Below, piece after piece: positions 8,695 to 17,336 of a stretch of 64,000 bases of DNA. Under the pieces are notes generated by a model. The model was not told the origin of the DNA and ran no database searches. It saw only the letters and a program-made list of their open reading frames with translations. The first letter of the stretch is position 1, and each line of letters begins with the position of its first letter. This DNA is from HK1 sp965220535 (GTDB taxonomy: Bacteria > Pseudomonadota > Gammaproteobacteria > HK1), in contig OZ244833.1 in NCBI GenBank assembly GCA_965220535.1, positions 3,906,001 through 3,970,000 of the forward strand. The letters are read 5' to 3'. The position numbers were made by a program, and so were the translations under genes.

Positions 8695-11600
8695 ATGGCG
8701 ATCACCCACCGAGAACGAATCGGCAAAGCCCTCGATCTCCTCAAAGAGGGGCTTGCCCCCTTTGTCAATCGCGAGATCAAAGAGGCGATCGATACCCATC
8801 GGCTCGAAGCCCATGATATTCGTGAATATTACGAAGACCCGATGGCGGCGGATAAGTCGATGGCGGAATGGGATGTCTCGGCTCTGTTCAAGGTGATGCT
8901 GGAAAAATGGAGGGAAGTTTTCAACAAAACCTTGGGCTCGGCGGATCGTGCGTTGATATTGGAGATTCGATCCTATCGCAATAAATGGGCGCATCAGGAG
9001 AAGTTCTCGAGCGACGATGTTTATCGAACCCTCGATTCCGTCGGGCGACTCTTGGCGGCGGTTTCGGCGCCTCAATCCGAAGAGATAGAGCGGTCCAAAC
9101 AGGAGTTGTTGCGCATCCGCTTCGAAGAGCAAACCCGCGGGGAAATGCGCAAGCAAACCAGCCAGCTGATCGAGAGCGCGGCGGCCGGGAGTCTCAAATC
9201 GTGGCGCGAAGTCGTCACCCCGCACCCGGATGTCGCCAGCGGGCGCTACCAACAAGCGGAGTTCGCCGCCGACCTTTGGCAGGTGCATTTGGGAGAGGGC
9301 AGCGATGAATACCGCGACCCTTCCGAATTTTTCCGCCGTACTTATCTCACCCAAAGCCTCGACCGTCTCATGGTCGGCGCCTTGCATCGCCTTTCCGGCC
9401 AAGGCGGCGATCCGGTGGTTCAACTGCAAACCAACTTCGGGGGCGGTAAAACCCATTCGATGTTGGCGCTCTATCATCTTTTTTCCGGTGCCGATGCCAC
9501 GCAGCTGATGGGGGTCGATGCCATCATGCAAGAAGCGCAGGTGGATCGAATCCCCGAAAACGCGCGTCGGGTGGTGTTGGTGGGCAACAAGATATCCCCG
9601 GGCAACCCCGCTATCAAAGAAGACGGCACGAAGGTTTCGACCCTTTGGGGCGAACTCGCTTGGCAGTTGGGCGGCAAGGAGGCATATCAGACCATCGCCG
9701 CCGACGATGAAAAGGCCACCAATCCCGGCGACCGGTTGCGAGAACTCTTCAATCGATACGGTCCGTGCATCGTCTTGATCGACGAGTGGGTCGCTTACGC
9801 CCGGCAACTCCACGATCAGAGCGATCTCCCCGCCGGTAGTTTCGAAACCCAGTTCAGTTTCGCGCAGGCCCTGACGGAGTCGGCGAAGTTGGCCGATGGC
9901 TGTTTGTTGGTCATCAGTTTGCCAGCCTCCGATAGTACCGTGGATTCACCCCATACCCGCGCCGACGATGTGGAAGTCGGCGGTCTGCGCGGCCGCGAGG
10001 CGTTGGATCGCTTGCGCAATGTGATCGGTCGTTTGGAATCGCCTTGGCGACCGGCGAGCGCGGAGGAGGGTTTCGAGATCGTGCGGCGGCGTCTTTTCGA
10101 GCCTTTTTCGGATTCCGGGCAATATAAAGATCGGGATGTGACGGCACGGGCGTTCACCGATTTCTATCGATCCAAGCACCAGGAGTTCCCTCCCGAATGC
10201 AAAGAGAGCGATTACGAGAAAAGGATCAAGGATGCCTATCCGATCCATCCGGAAATATTCGATCGTCTCTATAGCGATTGGTCGACCCTTTTGAAGTTTC
10301 AACGCACGCGAGGGGTGTTGCGGTTGATGTCGACCGTGATCCACGACCTATGGGAAAAGGGCGACAAAAATCCGTTGATTCTCCCGGCGCATATCGCGAT
10401 CGACAACCATCGTATTCAGTTCGAGCTGACACGCTATTTGGACGATAACTGGACACCGGTGATCGAAAAGGATGTGGACGGGGGGAGTTCCCTGCCATCT
10501 CGGATCGACGGCGAGGTGCCGAGCCTCGGCAAACTCTCCGCTTGCCGGCGGGTAGCGCGGACGATCTATTTAGGCTCCGCTCCGACCGCGTCTGCGGCGC
10601 AGCAAGGACTCGAAGATCGACGGATCAAGTTGGGATGCGTTTTGCCCGGAGAGCAACCGACGGTATTCGGGGATGCCTTGCGTCGTCTCGCCGGTGCTGC
10701 GACCTATCTTTATCAGGATGGCTCGAAATATTGGTATTCCACGCAGCCGACGGTGACGAGGCTTGCCGAACAACGGGCGGAACTGTTCGCCCGAGATGAC
10801 GGCAAAACGATGCCGGAGTTGGAGGCTCGGATCAAGCGTCAACTGACGGAGCGAGGGGATTTCGCTCGCATCCATATCTTGCCGCGCTCGGGGCAGGATA
10901 TTGCCGACGAAGATATCGATGCAGGCTTGGTGGTGCTCGGTATCGATCACCCCTATCAAAAGGGAAAAGGCAAAGAGAACGAAGCCGAGAAGGCGGCCAA
11001 GGCGGTATTGGAATATCGCGGCGCCTCGCCGAGAATCTATCGTAACACCCTCGTTTTCCTCGCCCCCGACGAGACGAACTTGCAGGATTTGATGAAGGCG
11101 GTTCGGTACTATCTTGCGTGGAGTTCGATAGTCGATGACAAAGACACTCTCGAACTTTCCAAGCATCAGGCGAGCCAAGCGCAGAACCGGAAGGAAGAAG
11201 CATCGAATATCGTCGATTCTCGAATCCCGGAAACCTACCAATGGTTGCTGGCACCGAAACAAGAGAATCCCAAAGCGACGATGATCGAATGGGAGGCCAT
11301 GCGTCTTTCGGGACAAGACAAGTTGGCGGTGCGTGCCGCCAAAAAATTGAAAAGCGGCGAGATGCTGGTCAATAGATACGCGGCCACTCGCTTGAGGATG
11401 GACCTCGATCGCATACCCCTTTGGCGCGGCGATCATGTTTCGATCAAACAGGTCGTCGAGGATTTCGCCAAATACAGTTATCTCACTCGGGTCGCAAGCT
11501 CTAAAGTTTTATTGGATGCGATAGAAGAAGGAGTCGCGCTGCTGACTTGGGAGCAGGACGCTTTCGCCTTCGCCGATAGCTACGACGAGGACTCCGGCCG

Positions 11601-12072
11601 CTATCGGGGAATCCGTGCCGGAGAGAATATCCGGCTCTCGGAATCGGATAACGGATTGCTGGTCAAACCCGAAGTCGCGCGCCGACAACTCGATGCCGAG
11701 AGTCAACGCTCGGAATCGAAAGAAGGGGATGCAGCGCAAGCGACGGCATCGCCGAACGGCAATGAGACCGCCATCGACCGCCCGCAGGATACCGATGCCG
11801 TCGGCGATGCATCCACCCTACCGCCGAGCGCCCCGCAACCCAAACGTTTCCACGGCAGCGTGCAACTCGACGCCGAACGAGTCGGCCGCGACGCAAGCCG
11901 AGTCGCGGACGAAGTCATCTCGCACCTTGCAGGACTCGTCGGCTCCAAGGTCACGATCACCCTTGACATAGAAGCCGACATCCCCTCCGGCACTCCTGAT
12001 CATGTCGTTCGCACGGTCAACGAAAACGGACGTACGTTGAAGTTCACCCACCATCAGTTCGAAGAGGAGTAG
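8695..12072 (+). CDS. Anti-phage-associated DUF499 ATPase with N-terminal Swt1/HEPN-like domain
   Basis: The 1125-aa protein starts at ATG 8695, 23 bp after the methyltransferase. The N-terminus (THRERIGKALDLLKEGLAPF, about residues 4-120) is the Swt1-family HEPN-like domain found on these proteins. A large AAA-type ATPase follows: Walker A NFGGGKTHSM near residue 247 and Walker B CIVLIDEW near 357-364. The C-terminal tail after a low-complexity linker (about 1000-1050) is conserved enough to be recognised in a decayed copy downstream. DUF499-DUF1156 pairs with a helicase are recurrent candidates for methylation-based phage exclusion; the exact role of the ATPase is not established. No lesions are seen here, in contrast to the flanking methyltransferase and helicase genes. 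Confidence 0.82.
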   Translation: MAITHRERIGKALDLLKEGLAPFVNREIKEAIDTHRLEAHDIREYYEDPMAADKSMAEWDVSALFKVMLEKWREVFNKTLGSADRALILEIRSYRNKWAHQEKFSSDDVYRTLDSVGRLLAAVSAPQSEEIERSKQELLRIRFEEQTRGEMRKQTSQLIESAAAGSLKSWREVVTPHPDVASGRYQQAEFAADLWQVHLGEGSDEYRDPSEFFRRTYLTQSLDRLMVGALHRLSGQGGDPVVQLQTNFGGGKTHSMLALYHLFSGADATQLMGVDAIMQEAQVDRIPENARRVVLVGNKISPGNPAIKEDGTKVSTLWGELAWQLGGKEAYQTIAADDEKATNPGDRLRELFNRYGPCIVLIDEWVAYARQLHDQSDLPAGSFETQFSFAQALTESAKLADGCLLVISLPASDSTVDSPHTRADDVEVGGLRGREALDRLRNVIGRLESPWRPASAEEGFEIVRRRLFEPFSDSGQYKDRDVTARAFTDFYRSKHQEFPPECKESDYEKRIKDAYPIHPEIFDRLYSDWSTLLKFQRTRGVLRLMSTVIHDLWEKGDKNPLILPAHIAIDNHRIQFELTRYLDDNWTPVIEKDVDGGSSLPSRIDGEVPSLGKLSACRRVARTIYLGSAPTASAAQQGLEDRRIKLGCVLPGEQPTVFGDALRRLAGAATYLYQDGSKYWYSTQPTVTRLAEQRAELFARDDGKTMPELEARIKRQLTERGDFARIHILPRSGQDIADEDIDAGLVVLGIDHPYQKGKGKENEAEKAAKAVLEYRGASPRIYRNTLVFLAPDETNLQDLMKAVRYYLAWSSIVDDKDTLELSKHQASQAQNRKEEASNIVDSRIPETYQWLLAPKQENPKATMIEWEAMRLSGQDKLAVRAAKKLKSGEMLVNRYAATRLRMDLDRIPLWRGDHVSIKQVVEDFAKYSYLTRVASSKVLLDAIEEGVALLTWEQDAFAFADSYDEDSGRYRGIRAGENIRLSESDNGLLVKPEVARRQLDAESQRSESKEGDAAQATASPNGNETAIDRPQDTDAVGDASTLPPSAPQPKRFHGSVQLDAERVGRDASRVADEVISHLAGLVGSKVTITLDIEADIPSGTPDHVVRTVNENGRTLKFTHHQFEEE

Positions 12073-12129
12073 GGGGCCGACGAGATAGGCCGATGCGGTA
12101 CCGATGCGCCGATTTGCCTCGTCAACGCA

Positions 12130-12320
12130 TAAGTACAGCGGACTCGATATCGAGCGAGTCGGTCGCGATGCGCAAGCCGGGCTGCGGACGAGCTCATCTC
12201 GATTTTGGCGAGAGTTGTCGGCTCCGGAGGCGCAATCAACCTTGATATAGAAGACAACTTCTTATCGGAACTCCCCGGACATGTCGTTCGTACGGTCAAC
12301 GAAAACGGCTGTGCGTTGGA
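12130..12320 (+). pseudogene. Decayed duplicate of the 3-prime end of the DUF499 gene
   Basis: This segment aligns with 11860-12040 of the intact gene (shared runs GAGCGAGTCGG-like, ATGTCGTTCG and ACGGTCAACGAAAACGG) but carries indels and stops. It breaks off just before the last codons. A further piece matching those last codons appears at 13271-13316, so the duplicated tail itself seems to have been split by inserted DNA. Confidence 0.7.
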
Positions 12321-12325
12321 TATTC

Positions 12326-12435
12326 CAAGAAATAAATCGACTGATTCAAAGCCTCGTCTCTAACCCGGATCACATCGATTAGAGTAGTCAATGATCTGCT
12401 GCTGGTCGGAGCTCGAATATCCGTTACCAAAGGTA
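12326..12435. repeat. Diverged direct repeat, copy 1 (partner 13437-13560)
   Basis: The two copies share the run AATAAATCGACT, then TTTGAAGCCTCG-like and GAATATCCG segments with scattered substitutions. They are in the same orientation about 1.1 kb apart. No gene is recognised in either copy. Confidence 0.55.
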
Positions 12436-12618
12436 ATCGTTAGGCTCTTTCGTTATCGCTTGTGCAGTCTCCGAATCAATCTCCCGATGCTTTACCCCGG
12501 TCATGCGCGTCTGTCTGTCAGCCTCTTTCCAAGCGGAGAGCGCGGAGAAAGAGCAACCTATCGTTTCGAGATACCGAGGATCGTTCGGATCGGGGCGTTG
12601 GATTTCGTAGTTGTTCAT
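12424..12618 (-). CDS. Small hypothetical protein (64 aa)
   Basis: A 64-codon frame on the minus strand starts MNNYEIQRPDPNDPRYLE and ends KEPNDYLW. It is hydrophilic with no transmembrane segment or signal peptide. The ribosome site is weak (GAAGAAA before the ATG). It shows no similarity I recognise. Proline/aspartate/arginine-rich residues early on resemble small genes of unknown function, but the frame could be fortuitous. Confidence 0.3.
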   Translation of the reverse strand: MNNYEIQRPDPNDPRYLETIGCSFSALSAWKEADRQTRMTGVKHREIDSETAQAITKEPNDYLW

Positions 12619-12695
12619 GGATTTCTTCGCTTGTCTTCATGTTTCTTTTTTAACAGCATAATTTTCTGATGCTTGCTAAGCGATTTAGATTCCTC

Positions 12696-12854
12696 CTAAA
12701 AAAGAAGCGATTCATCTCCTGAAAGCCCTTCCAAGAGTTCCATCTCTTGCTCGCTAAACCCCTCTCGACGGCTAACCAAAATGGCGCAAAGAACGAATCC
12801 AATCATGAATCCCAGCCCTAATCCTACAGGAAAATCAATGCCGAGTATGATCAA
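12696..12854 (-). CDS. Tiny single-pass membrane protein (52 aa)
   Basis: From TTG 12854 the frame reads LIILGIDFPVGLGLGFMIGF then VLCAILVSRREGFSEQEMEL and a short acidic tail, ending at TAG 12696-12698. One glycine-rich hydrophobic helix of about 22 residues is followed by SRRE and a charged cytoplasmic tail. The start overlaps the TGA of a preceding short frame and AAAGGGGA lies just upstream, so translation may be coupled. It is too short for homology by eye. Its position next to a defence locus makes a small membrane effector imaginable, but that is speculation. Confidence 0.4.
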   Translation of the reverse strand: MIILGIDFPVGLGLGFMIGFVLCAILVSRREGFSEQEMELLEGLSGDESLLF

Positions 12855-12924
12855 TCCCCTTTGTTAGTCTCTCCAAGTATTCCAGTTCGCATCTGTTGGT
12901 TTAGCATAGTTTTTTCTTCGACTT

Positions 12925-13010
12925 CTTCAAAAAATCATCTTCAATTAACTGCGTGATATTTTCGGAGTAGAAACATCTGTTTCAAGACAAAATCGGAGCG
13001 AGTGACGTGA
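12925..13010. repeat. Diverged direct repeat, copy 1 (partner 13566-13650)
   Basis: Shared segments include ATCTTC-ATTA-CTGCGTGAT and ACATCTGTTTC-AAG, then GAGTGA-CG. Same orientation as its partner, about 640 bp apart. On the minus strand both encode a similar stretch (ENITQLIEDDFL in one, EHITQIIEDGFL in the other), so this may be a decayed duplicated gene. Confidence 0.5.
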
Positions 13011-13101
13011 TAATGACTACCCGGCCAAATTTTTTCTTGACAATGTCGATGATATATGCGAAGATGTTCATAGGTAAACAATCTCAACAAGAGGGATCGT
13101 G

Positions 13102-13263
13102 ATGTTTGAAATGATCAAATGTTTGGTTCTTGGGGGTCTTTCGTTCTACGTGCTTTTGATCTTCGTTGCAATAATCTATACGACGATCTATGGTCTGCCG
13201 CCGGATGACGACATCGATAAATTGACTAAAGATATTATCGATCGTCGGGAGGATAAATCATAG
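13102..13263 (+). CDS. Tiny single-pass membrane protein (53 aa)
   Basis: ATG 13102 is preceded by AAGAGGGATC, a fair ribosome site. The protein begins MFEMIKCLVLGGLSFYVLLI and continues FVAIIYTTIY, one long hydrophobic helix (about residues 6-30), then GLPPDDDIDKLTKDIIDRRE with an acidic/basic cytoplasmic tail. The layout (hydrophobic N-terminus, charged tail) resembles the minus-strand tiny protein at 12696-12854. Function unknown; no related gene is recognised. Confidence 0.5.
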   Translation: MFEMIKCLVLGGLSFYVLLIFVAIIYTTIYGLPPDDDIDKLTKDIIDRREDKS

Positions 13264-13270
13264 CCTCCAA

Positions 13271-13316
13271 ATGTTGAAGTTCACCGGCCATCGATTCAAG
13301 GAGCAACGGGGGTTGA
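13271..13316 (+). pseudogene. Second fragment of the duplicated DUF499 gene tail
   Basis: TGTTGAAGTTCACC-GCCATC then TTC-AGGAGCA-CGG matches 12034-12070, the last codons of the DUF499 gene, which are missing from the copy at 12130-12320. About 950 bp lies between the two fragments. Confidence 0.55.
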
Positions 13317-13327
13317 GTCCAAAGAGG

Positions 13328-13359
13328 CCGATGCGACACTTGGGGGAGTGTCGCATCGG
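13328..13359. terminator. Strong hairpin (13-bp stem), possible bidirectional terminator
   Basis: CCGATGCGACACT and its exact complement AGTGTCGCATCGG are separated by a six-base loop (TGGGGG). A pyrimidine-rich TCGACTTTCTC follows rather than a clean T run, so intrinsic termination is plausible but not certain. Confidence 0.5.
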
Positions 13360-13436
13360 TCGACTTTCTCAAAAGACTCGTCTAAAGCGAAAGTTAAGCG
13401 AAAAGAGCTTCGTCATCCGATAGTTCGCTTGGTGTG

Positions 13437-13650
13437 GTACTCCAAGAGATAAATCGACTCATTTGAAGCCTCGCTCCTAATCCGGATTATCTTGATTTGA
13501 ATTTCCAATGCCCGGCTGGTGATGGCGCTTGAATATCCGATATTGAAGATAGTGCTTTGTTCCTTGGGCGATTCAAAAATCCATCTTCGATTATCTGCGT
13601 GATGTGCTCGGGGAAGAGGCATCTGTTTCTAAGGCGATGTCGAAGTGAGT
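13437..13650. repeat. Second copies of the two diverged repeats
   Basis: 13437-13560 pairs with 12326-12435 and 13566-13650 pairs with 12925-13010. In this copy the two blocks are adjacent, while in the first they are about 490 bp apart. The separating DNA, holding the minus-strand tiny membrane gene, was therefore either inserted in copy 1 or lost from copy 2. From 13650 to the next gene nothing recognisable is seen. Confidence 0.5.
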
Positions 13651-14033
13651 AACGCATTTGATTCTCCGATATTTTTTGATTGACCACGGTTGGCGGGATG
13701 GCATGGCATGGTTCTCCTGATTTTTGAATGGTTGATGTTGAGAAGAATGAAAAGCCTTGGGCGGACAAACCCAAGGTGGAATCATATATGGGGTTCTTTT
13801 TACGGATTTCAAGAGTCAGTCCGAACTTTATCGGGGATCGGAGATGAAGTCTTATGTCGGAATCGATGAGCGACCTCATAACCGACAAGGACGGAACCCC
13901 CAAAATCCCGATGTGTGTATCGAATACGGTGCCCCAATGAGCGACATAGCATCTATCATTCACGCTTGACCGGGTGGAAGCGAAAGCGGATCGCGAGACA
14001 AATCGAATACCGGAAGCAGATAAGGTGCACAAC

Positions 14034-15167
14034 ATGACCAAACTGAAATGGGGCATGGTCGGCGGGGGCGAGGGCAGTCAGATCGGCCCGGCGCATCGTC
14101 TCGGAGCGCAAGTCGACGGGCTCTTCGAGATGGTTGCCGGGGCGTTGGATCATCGGCCGGAAGTCGGCCGCGACTATGCCCGGCGCCTCGGTATCGCCCC
14201 CGATCGTGCCTACGGCGATTGGCAAGAGATGCTCGAGGGCGAACGCGCTCGAGATGATCGCGTTGACCTCGTTACCATCGCAACGCCCAACAGCACGCAT
14301 TTCGAGTTGACCAAGGCCTTTTTGCAAGCCGGTTTCAACGTGCTCTGTGAAAAACCGATGACGATGAGCGTTCAGCAGGGCGAGGAGATCGTCCGCATCG
14401 CCCAAAGCACGGGCAAAATCTGCGCGGTGAACTACTGCTATTCCGCCTATCCGATGGTTCGACAAGCCCGGGCGATGGTTCGGGCAGGGGAAATCGGCAG
14501 GGTTCGCCTCGTCGTCAGCGACTTCAGTCATGGTCATCACGCCGATGCCTCCGACGCCGACAACCCCCGCGTTCGCTGGCGCTACGACCCTTCTACGGCC
14601 GGGATATCCGGTCAGTTCGCCGACTGCGGCATCCATGCGCTGCATCTTGCGAGCTTTGTCTGCGACGATCAGGTTGGCGAGTTGTCGGCCGATTTCGTCT
14701 CCACCATCGCCGGCCGAGAACTCGAAGACGACGCGATGGTCAACTTCCGGATGTCCGGCGGAGCCACAGGACGGCTTTGGACTTCGTCGGTGGCGATCGG
14801 TCGGCAGCACGGGTTCGAGATTCAAGTCTTCGGCGAAACCGGCGGCCTGCGCTGGGCCAGCGAACAGCCGAACCAACTGATCCACACCCCGCTCGGCGGA
14901 CGCACTCAGGTCATCGAAAAGGGCGAAAGCGGGCTATACGAGGACGCCTCCCGCCTTTCCCGCGTGGCCATAGCCCACCCCGAGGGCTTCCTCTTGGCGG
15001 TGGCGAATATCTATGTCGATCTAGCGGATGCCATCGGCGGCAAACCCCGCGATGGTTTGCCGAGCGCTGCCGACGGCCTTCGCTCGGTCGCCGCCGTGCA
15101 CGCCGCAGTCGCCTCGGCCACCGATAACGGGGCTTGGAAGGATGCTCGTCCGCCGATGTTTCGGTAA
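14034..15167 (+). CDS. Gfo/Idh/MocA family NAD(P)-dependent oxidoreductase
   Basis: Starting at ATG 14034 (MTKLKWGMVGGG), the 377-aa protein has a Rossmann GMVGGGEGSQIG at its N-terminus, the catalytic EKP motif in LCEKPMTMS near residue 107, and the DCGIHALHL segment near 197-205 that carries the family histidine. The C-terminal half is the alpha/beta substrate-binding domain. Members oxidise sugars, inositols or related polyols. The frame is open further upstream, but GTGCACAACATGACC gives the family start. The gene stands alone between debris and a toxin-antitoxin locus, so the substrate cannot be inferred. No damage is visible. Confidence 0.85.
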   Translation: MTKLKWGMVGGGEGSQIGPAHRLGAQVDGLFEMVAGALDHRPEVGRDYARRLGIAPDRAYGDWQEMLEGERARDDRVDLVTIATPNSTHFELTKAFLQAGFNVLCEKPMTMSVQQGEEIVRIAQSTGKICAVNYCYSAYPMVRQARAMVRAGEIGRVRLVVSDFSHGHHADASDADNPRVRWRYDPSTAGISGQFADCGIHALHLASFVCDDQVGELSADFVSTIAGRELEDDAMVNFRMSGGATGRLWTSSVAIGRQHGFEIQVFGETGGLRWASEQPNQLIHTPLGGRTQVIEKGESGLYEDASRLSRVAIAHPEGFLLAVANIYVDLADAIGGKPRDGLPSAADGLRSVAAVHAAVASATDNGAWKDARPPMFR

Positions 15168-15333
15168 GAGTGCCTTGATAAAGATTTTCCGGTGGCGGTA
15201 GCAACAATCGTTTTGGAGTATGTCTTAGGCTGGGTAAAGACGGCCCTTCATTACCTGTCTTGATTCAGTTCTTGTTTGGATATCGTTATACTTTTTGATT
15301 TCAGGAATAAAAGCGGGAGATGGGAGGCTCATA

Positions 15334-15669
15334 GTGAAAATTAGTTACAAGAGCGATAAGGTGCGTAAAATATGCGAGAGTGAATCGATTGCCCAGAAGA
15401 AATTGGGGAAAGATGGTGCGAAAACACTTCGGGCTCGGGTCATCGACTTAAAAGCGGCTCAATTCGTGTCCGATCTCATCGCGGGCAACCCTCACCCTTT
15501 GAAAGTAGATCGAAAAGAGCAGTTCGCGTTGAATCTTGCGGATGGAAAAAGGCTCATTTTCACGCCGGATCACGGCGATCAAGTGCCAAAGTCCACCGAC
15601 GACAGTATCGACTGGCAGAAAGTGACCGATATCCGCATCGAAGAAATCGTGGACTACCACCATGGCTGA
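15334..15669 (+). CDS. higB: HigB-type RelE-superfamily toxin
   Basis: GTG 15334 follows TGGGAGG at good spacing and starts MKISYKSDKVRKICE. The 111-aa protein has the compact RelE/ParE fold signature of plasmid-maintenance killer proteins (basic N-terminus, LADGKRLIFTPDH core, C-terminal strand KVTDIRIEEIVDYH). Such toxins cleave mRNA on the ribosome. The stop overlaps the start of the following antitoxin by 8 bp, the usual toxin-first HigBA order. A diverged, broken copy exists at 17013-17335. An open frame begins at 15295, but the residues before the GTG look unrelated. Confidence 0.82.
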   Translation: MKISYKSDKVRKICESESIAQKKLGKDGAKTLRARVIDLKAAQFVSDLIAGNPHPLKVDRKEQFALNLADGKRLIFTPDHGDQVPKSTDDSIDWQKVTDIRIEEIVDYHHG

Positions 15670-16795
15670 TTCAAATACAAACATCGATTCGGAATGGCTC
15701 TCCCCGCCGGGAGATACGATTTCCGATGCCTCGGAGGAGCGGGGCTGGACTCGACAGGAACTCGCCGAGCGATTAGGCCTTGATAGCCAGAAAATCGACC
15801 GGCTGATCGAGGGCCATACCCTGTTATCCGAGGACATCGCCTTTCGTTTGGAGCGCGTGCTGGGCAGCACGGCTGCCTTCTGGATGCGTCGCGAAGCGCT
15901 CTATCGAGAGGGCTTGGCGCGCAACCATCGTGCCGAGCGGATGGCGCAGTGGATAAGCTGGCTGGATGATTTTCCGGTCAAGCAATTGATGGACTGCGGT
16001 GTCATTCGCAAATATCGTCTGGTCGCAAAGAACAAGCCGGATATCGTCGAAGAATGTCTGCGCTTTTTCGGCGTAGCCTCGCCTGACGAGTGGTATGGCT
16101 TCTACGGTTCCGACGGCACAATGCCGGGGCGTTATCGGCGCAGCCGCAGCGGAAGCGATTCGGGGGCGGTTGCCGCGTGGCTGCGTTTGGGCGAGCTCCA
16201 GGTCGAGAAATGGGAGGGGCCGGATTTCGATAGGGAGCGTTTTAAGGAAGCGCTGAATGAAATCCGACGGTTGACGACTGCACCGGCTCAGACAGTCGCG
16301 CAATCCATGCGCATATTGTTGAAAGAAGCCGGAGTGGTTCTGGCTTTGGTGCCATCGATACGCGGTGCCAGAGTGAGCGGGGTCGCCCGTTGGCTATCGC
16401 CGACCCGACCGCTTATCCAGCTTTCCTTGTACGGTAGGTGGAACGACCGCGTTTGGTTCACTTTTTTTCACGAAGCGGCGCATATCCTCCTGCACGGAAG
16501 AAACGAGGAAGGGCGCAAAGCGATCTATCTCGATGATATCGGTGGCGAGGACGACTCCCGAAAGAATTCCGAGGAGAATGAAGCCGACCGATGGGCGGCG
16601 AATTTCCTGATTCCGCCCAAATCGGCGCAGCGTCTTCCGGAGTTGAAGACCACGAGTGCCGTTGAGGAATTTGCCCAAGAACTGGGAATCCATCCGGGAA
16701 TCGTGGTGGGCAGACTGCAACACGAGCGCATCATCGCCCAGAATCGGATGAACGACTTGAAGCAGCGATTGACGCTTGTACCTTCAAAATCCTAG
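15662..16795 (+). CDS. higA: HigA-type antitoxin: XRE HTH fused to ImmA/IrrE metallopeptidase
   Basis: The 377-aa protein has an N-terminal XRE/HigA helix-turn-helix (about residues 12-82, including TRQELAERLGLDSQKIDRLI and LGSTAAFWMRRE) and a C-terminal DUF955/ImmA-IrrE zinc peptidase with HEAAH motif in FFHEAAHILLHG near residue 270. This extended antitoxin class combines operator binding with a protease-like domain. It is co-transcribed with and overlaps higB. The HTH region, but not the peptidase, is duplicated at 17337. All zinc-ligand candidates remain (HExxH plus a downstream ENEADRWAANF glutamate). Confidence 0.85.
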   Translation: MADSNTNIDSEWLSPPGDTISDASEERGWTRQELAERLGLDSQKIDRLIEGHTLLSEDIAFRLERVLGSTAAFWMRREALYREGLARNHRAERMAQWISWLDDFPVKQLMDCGVIRKYRLVAKNKPDIVEECLRFFGVASPDEWYGFYGSDGTMPGRYRRSRSGSDSGAVAAWLRLGELQVEKWEGPDFDRERFKEALNEIRRLTTAPAQTVAQSMRILLKEAGVVLALVPSIRGARVSGVARWLSPTRPLIQLSLYGRWNDRVWFTFFHEAAHILLHGRNEEGRKAIYLDDIGGEDDSRKNSEENEADRWAANFLIPPKSAQRLPELKTTSAVEEFAQELGIHPGIVVGRLQHERIIAQNRMNDLKQRLTLVPSKS

Positions 16796-17012
16796 GGCTA
16801 TTAAGTGCGACTATCGGGGCTCGGTCCATCGCCCCGCATTTCGAGCCGATGCGGCGTCAGTGGTCCCGGATCGGCCAGCGTCGACTGCAATCTCGCTTGA
16901 ACTTCCGCAGCGCTCGTTGCAACTCATTGATTGCCTTGGAGGTTCCGACCGGAAATCGTATTTCCCTTCGAAATGCGGATGAAGACCGGCGCGGCAGTTG
17001 CTTTCTTCAGGC

Positions 17013-17335
17013 ACGAATATTGGCTACGGGAGCGTTAAGGCGCGTAAAATATGTGAGCATGAACCGATTGCCTCGAGAAAATCTGAAGCCAAAGGCGAGA
17101 AAGCCCTTCAGGTTCGGGTAGCAGACTCGGAAGAAGCGTAGTCGTTATCCGAAGGTCAGGGTGGGTAACCTTCACCCGCTTAAAGGGAATCAAGAAGGGT
17201 AGTTCTCGCTGAACCTTTTAGGTGGGGAGGATCACGGCAATCAAGCACCAAAACTCGCTGATGGCAGTATAGACTGGCGGAAGGTGACCGATATACGCAT
17301 CGAAGGAATTGAGGACTACCACTGAGGACTACCAC
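17013..17335 (+). pseudogene. Broken second copy of the HigB toxin
   Basis: The region aligns along its length with 15340-15668: GCGTAAAATATG, AACCTTCACCC-CTT, GACTGGCGGAAGGTGACCGATAT-type runs are shared. It has several in-frame stops, for example after the position matching codon 45, and a repeated GAGGACTACCAC at the end. The toxin is therefore lost from copy 2, while the antitoxin HTH next to it stays open. Confidence 0.8.
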
Positions 17336-17336
17336 C

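Noticed and set aside
8557..9813. 418-aa minus-strand frame
   Set aside because: Shadow of the methyltransferase end and the DUF499 gene start, with no recognisable motif.
13487..14056. 189-aa minus-strand frame before the dehydrogenase
   Set aside because: It spans repeat debris and overlaps the dehydrogenase start; only the EHITQIIEDGFL segment is shared with the repeat copy, and the frame differs between copies.
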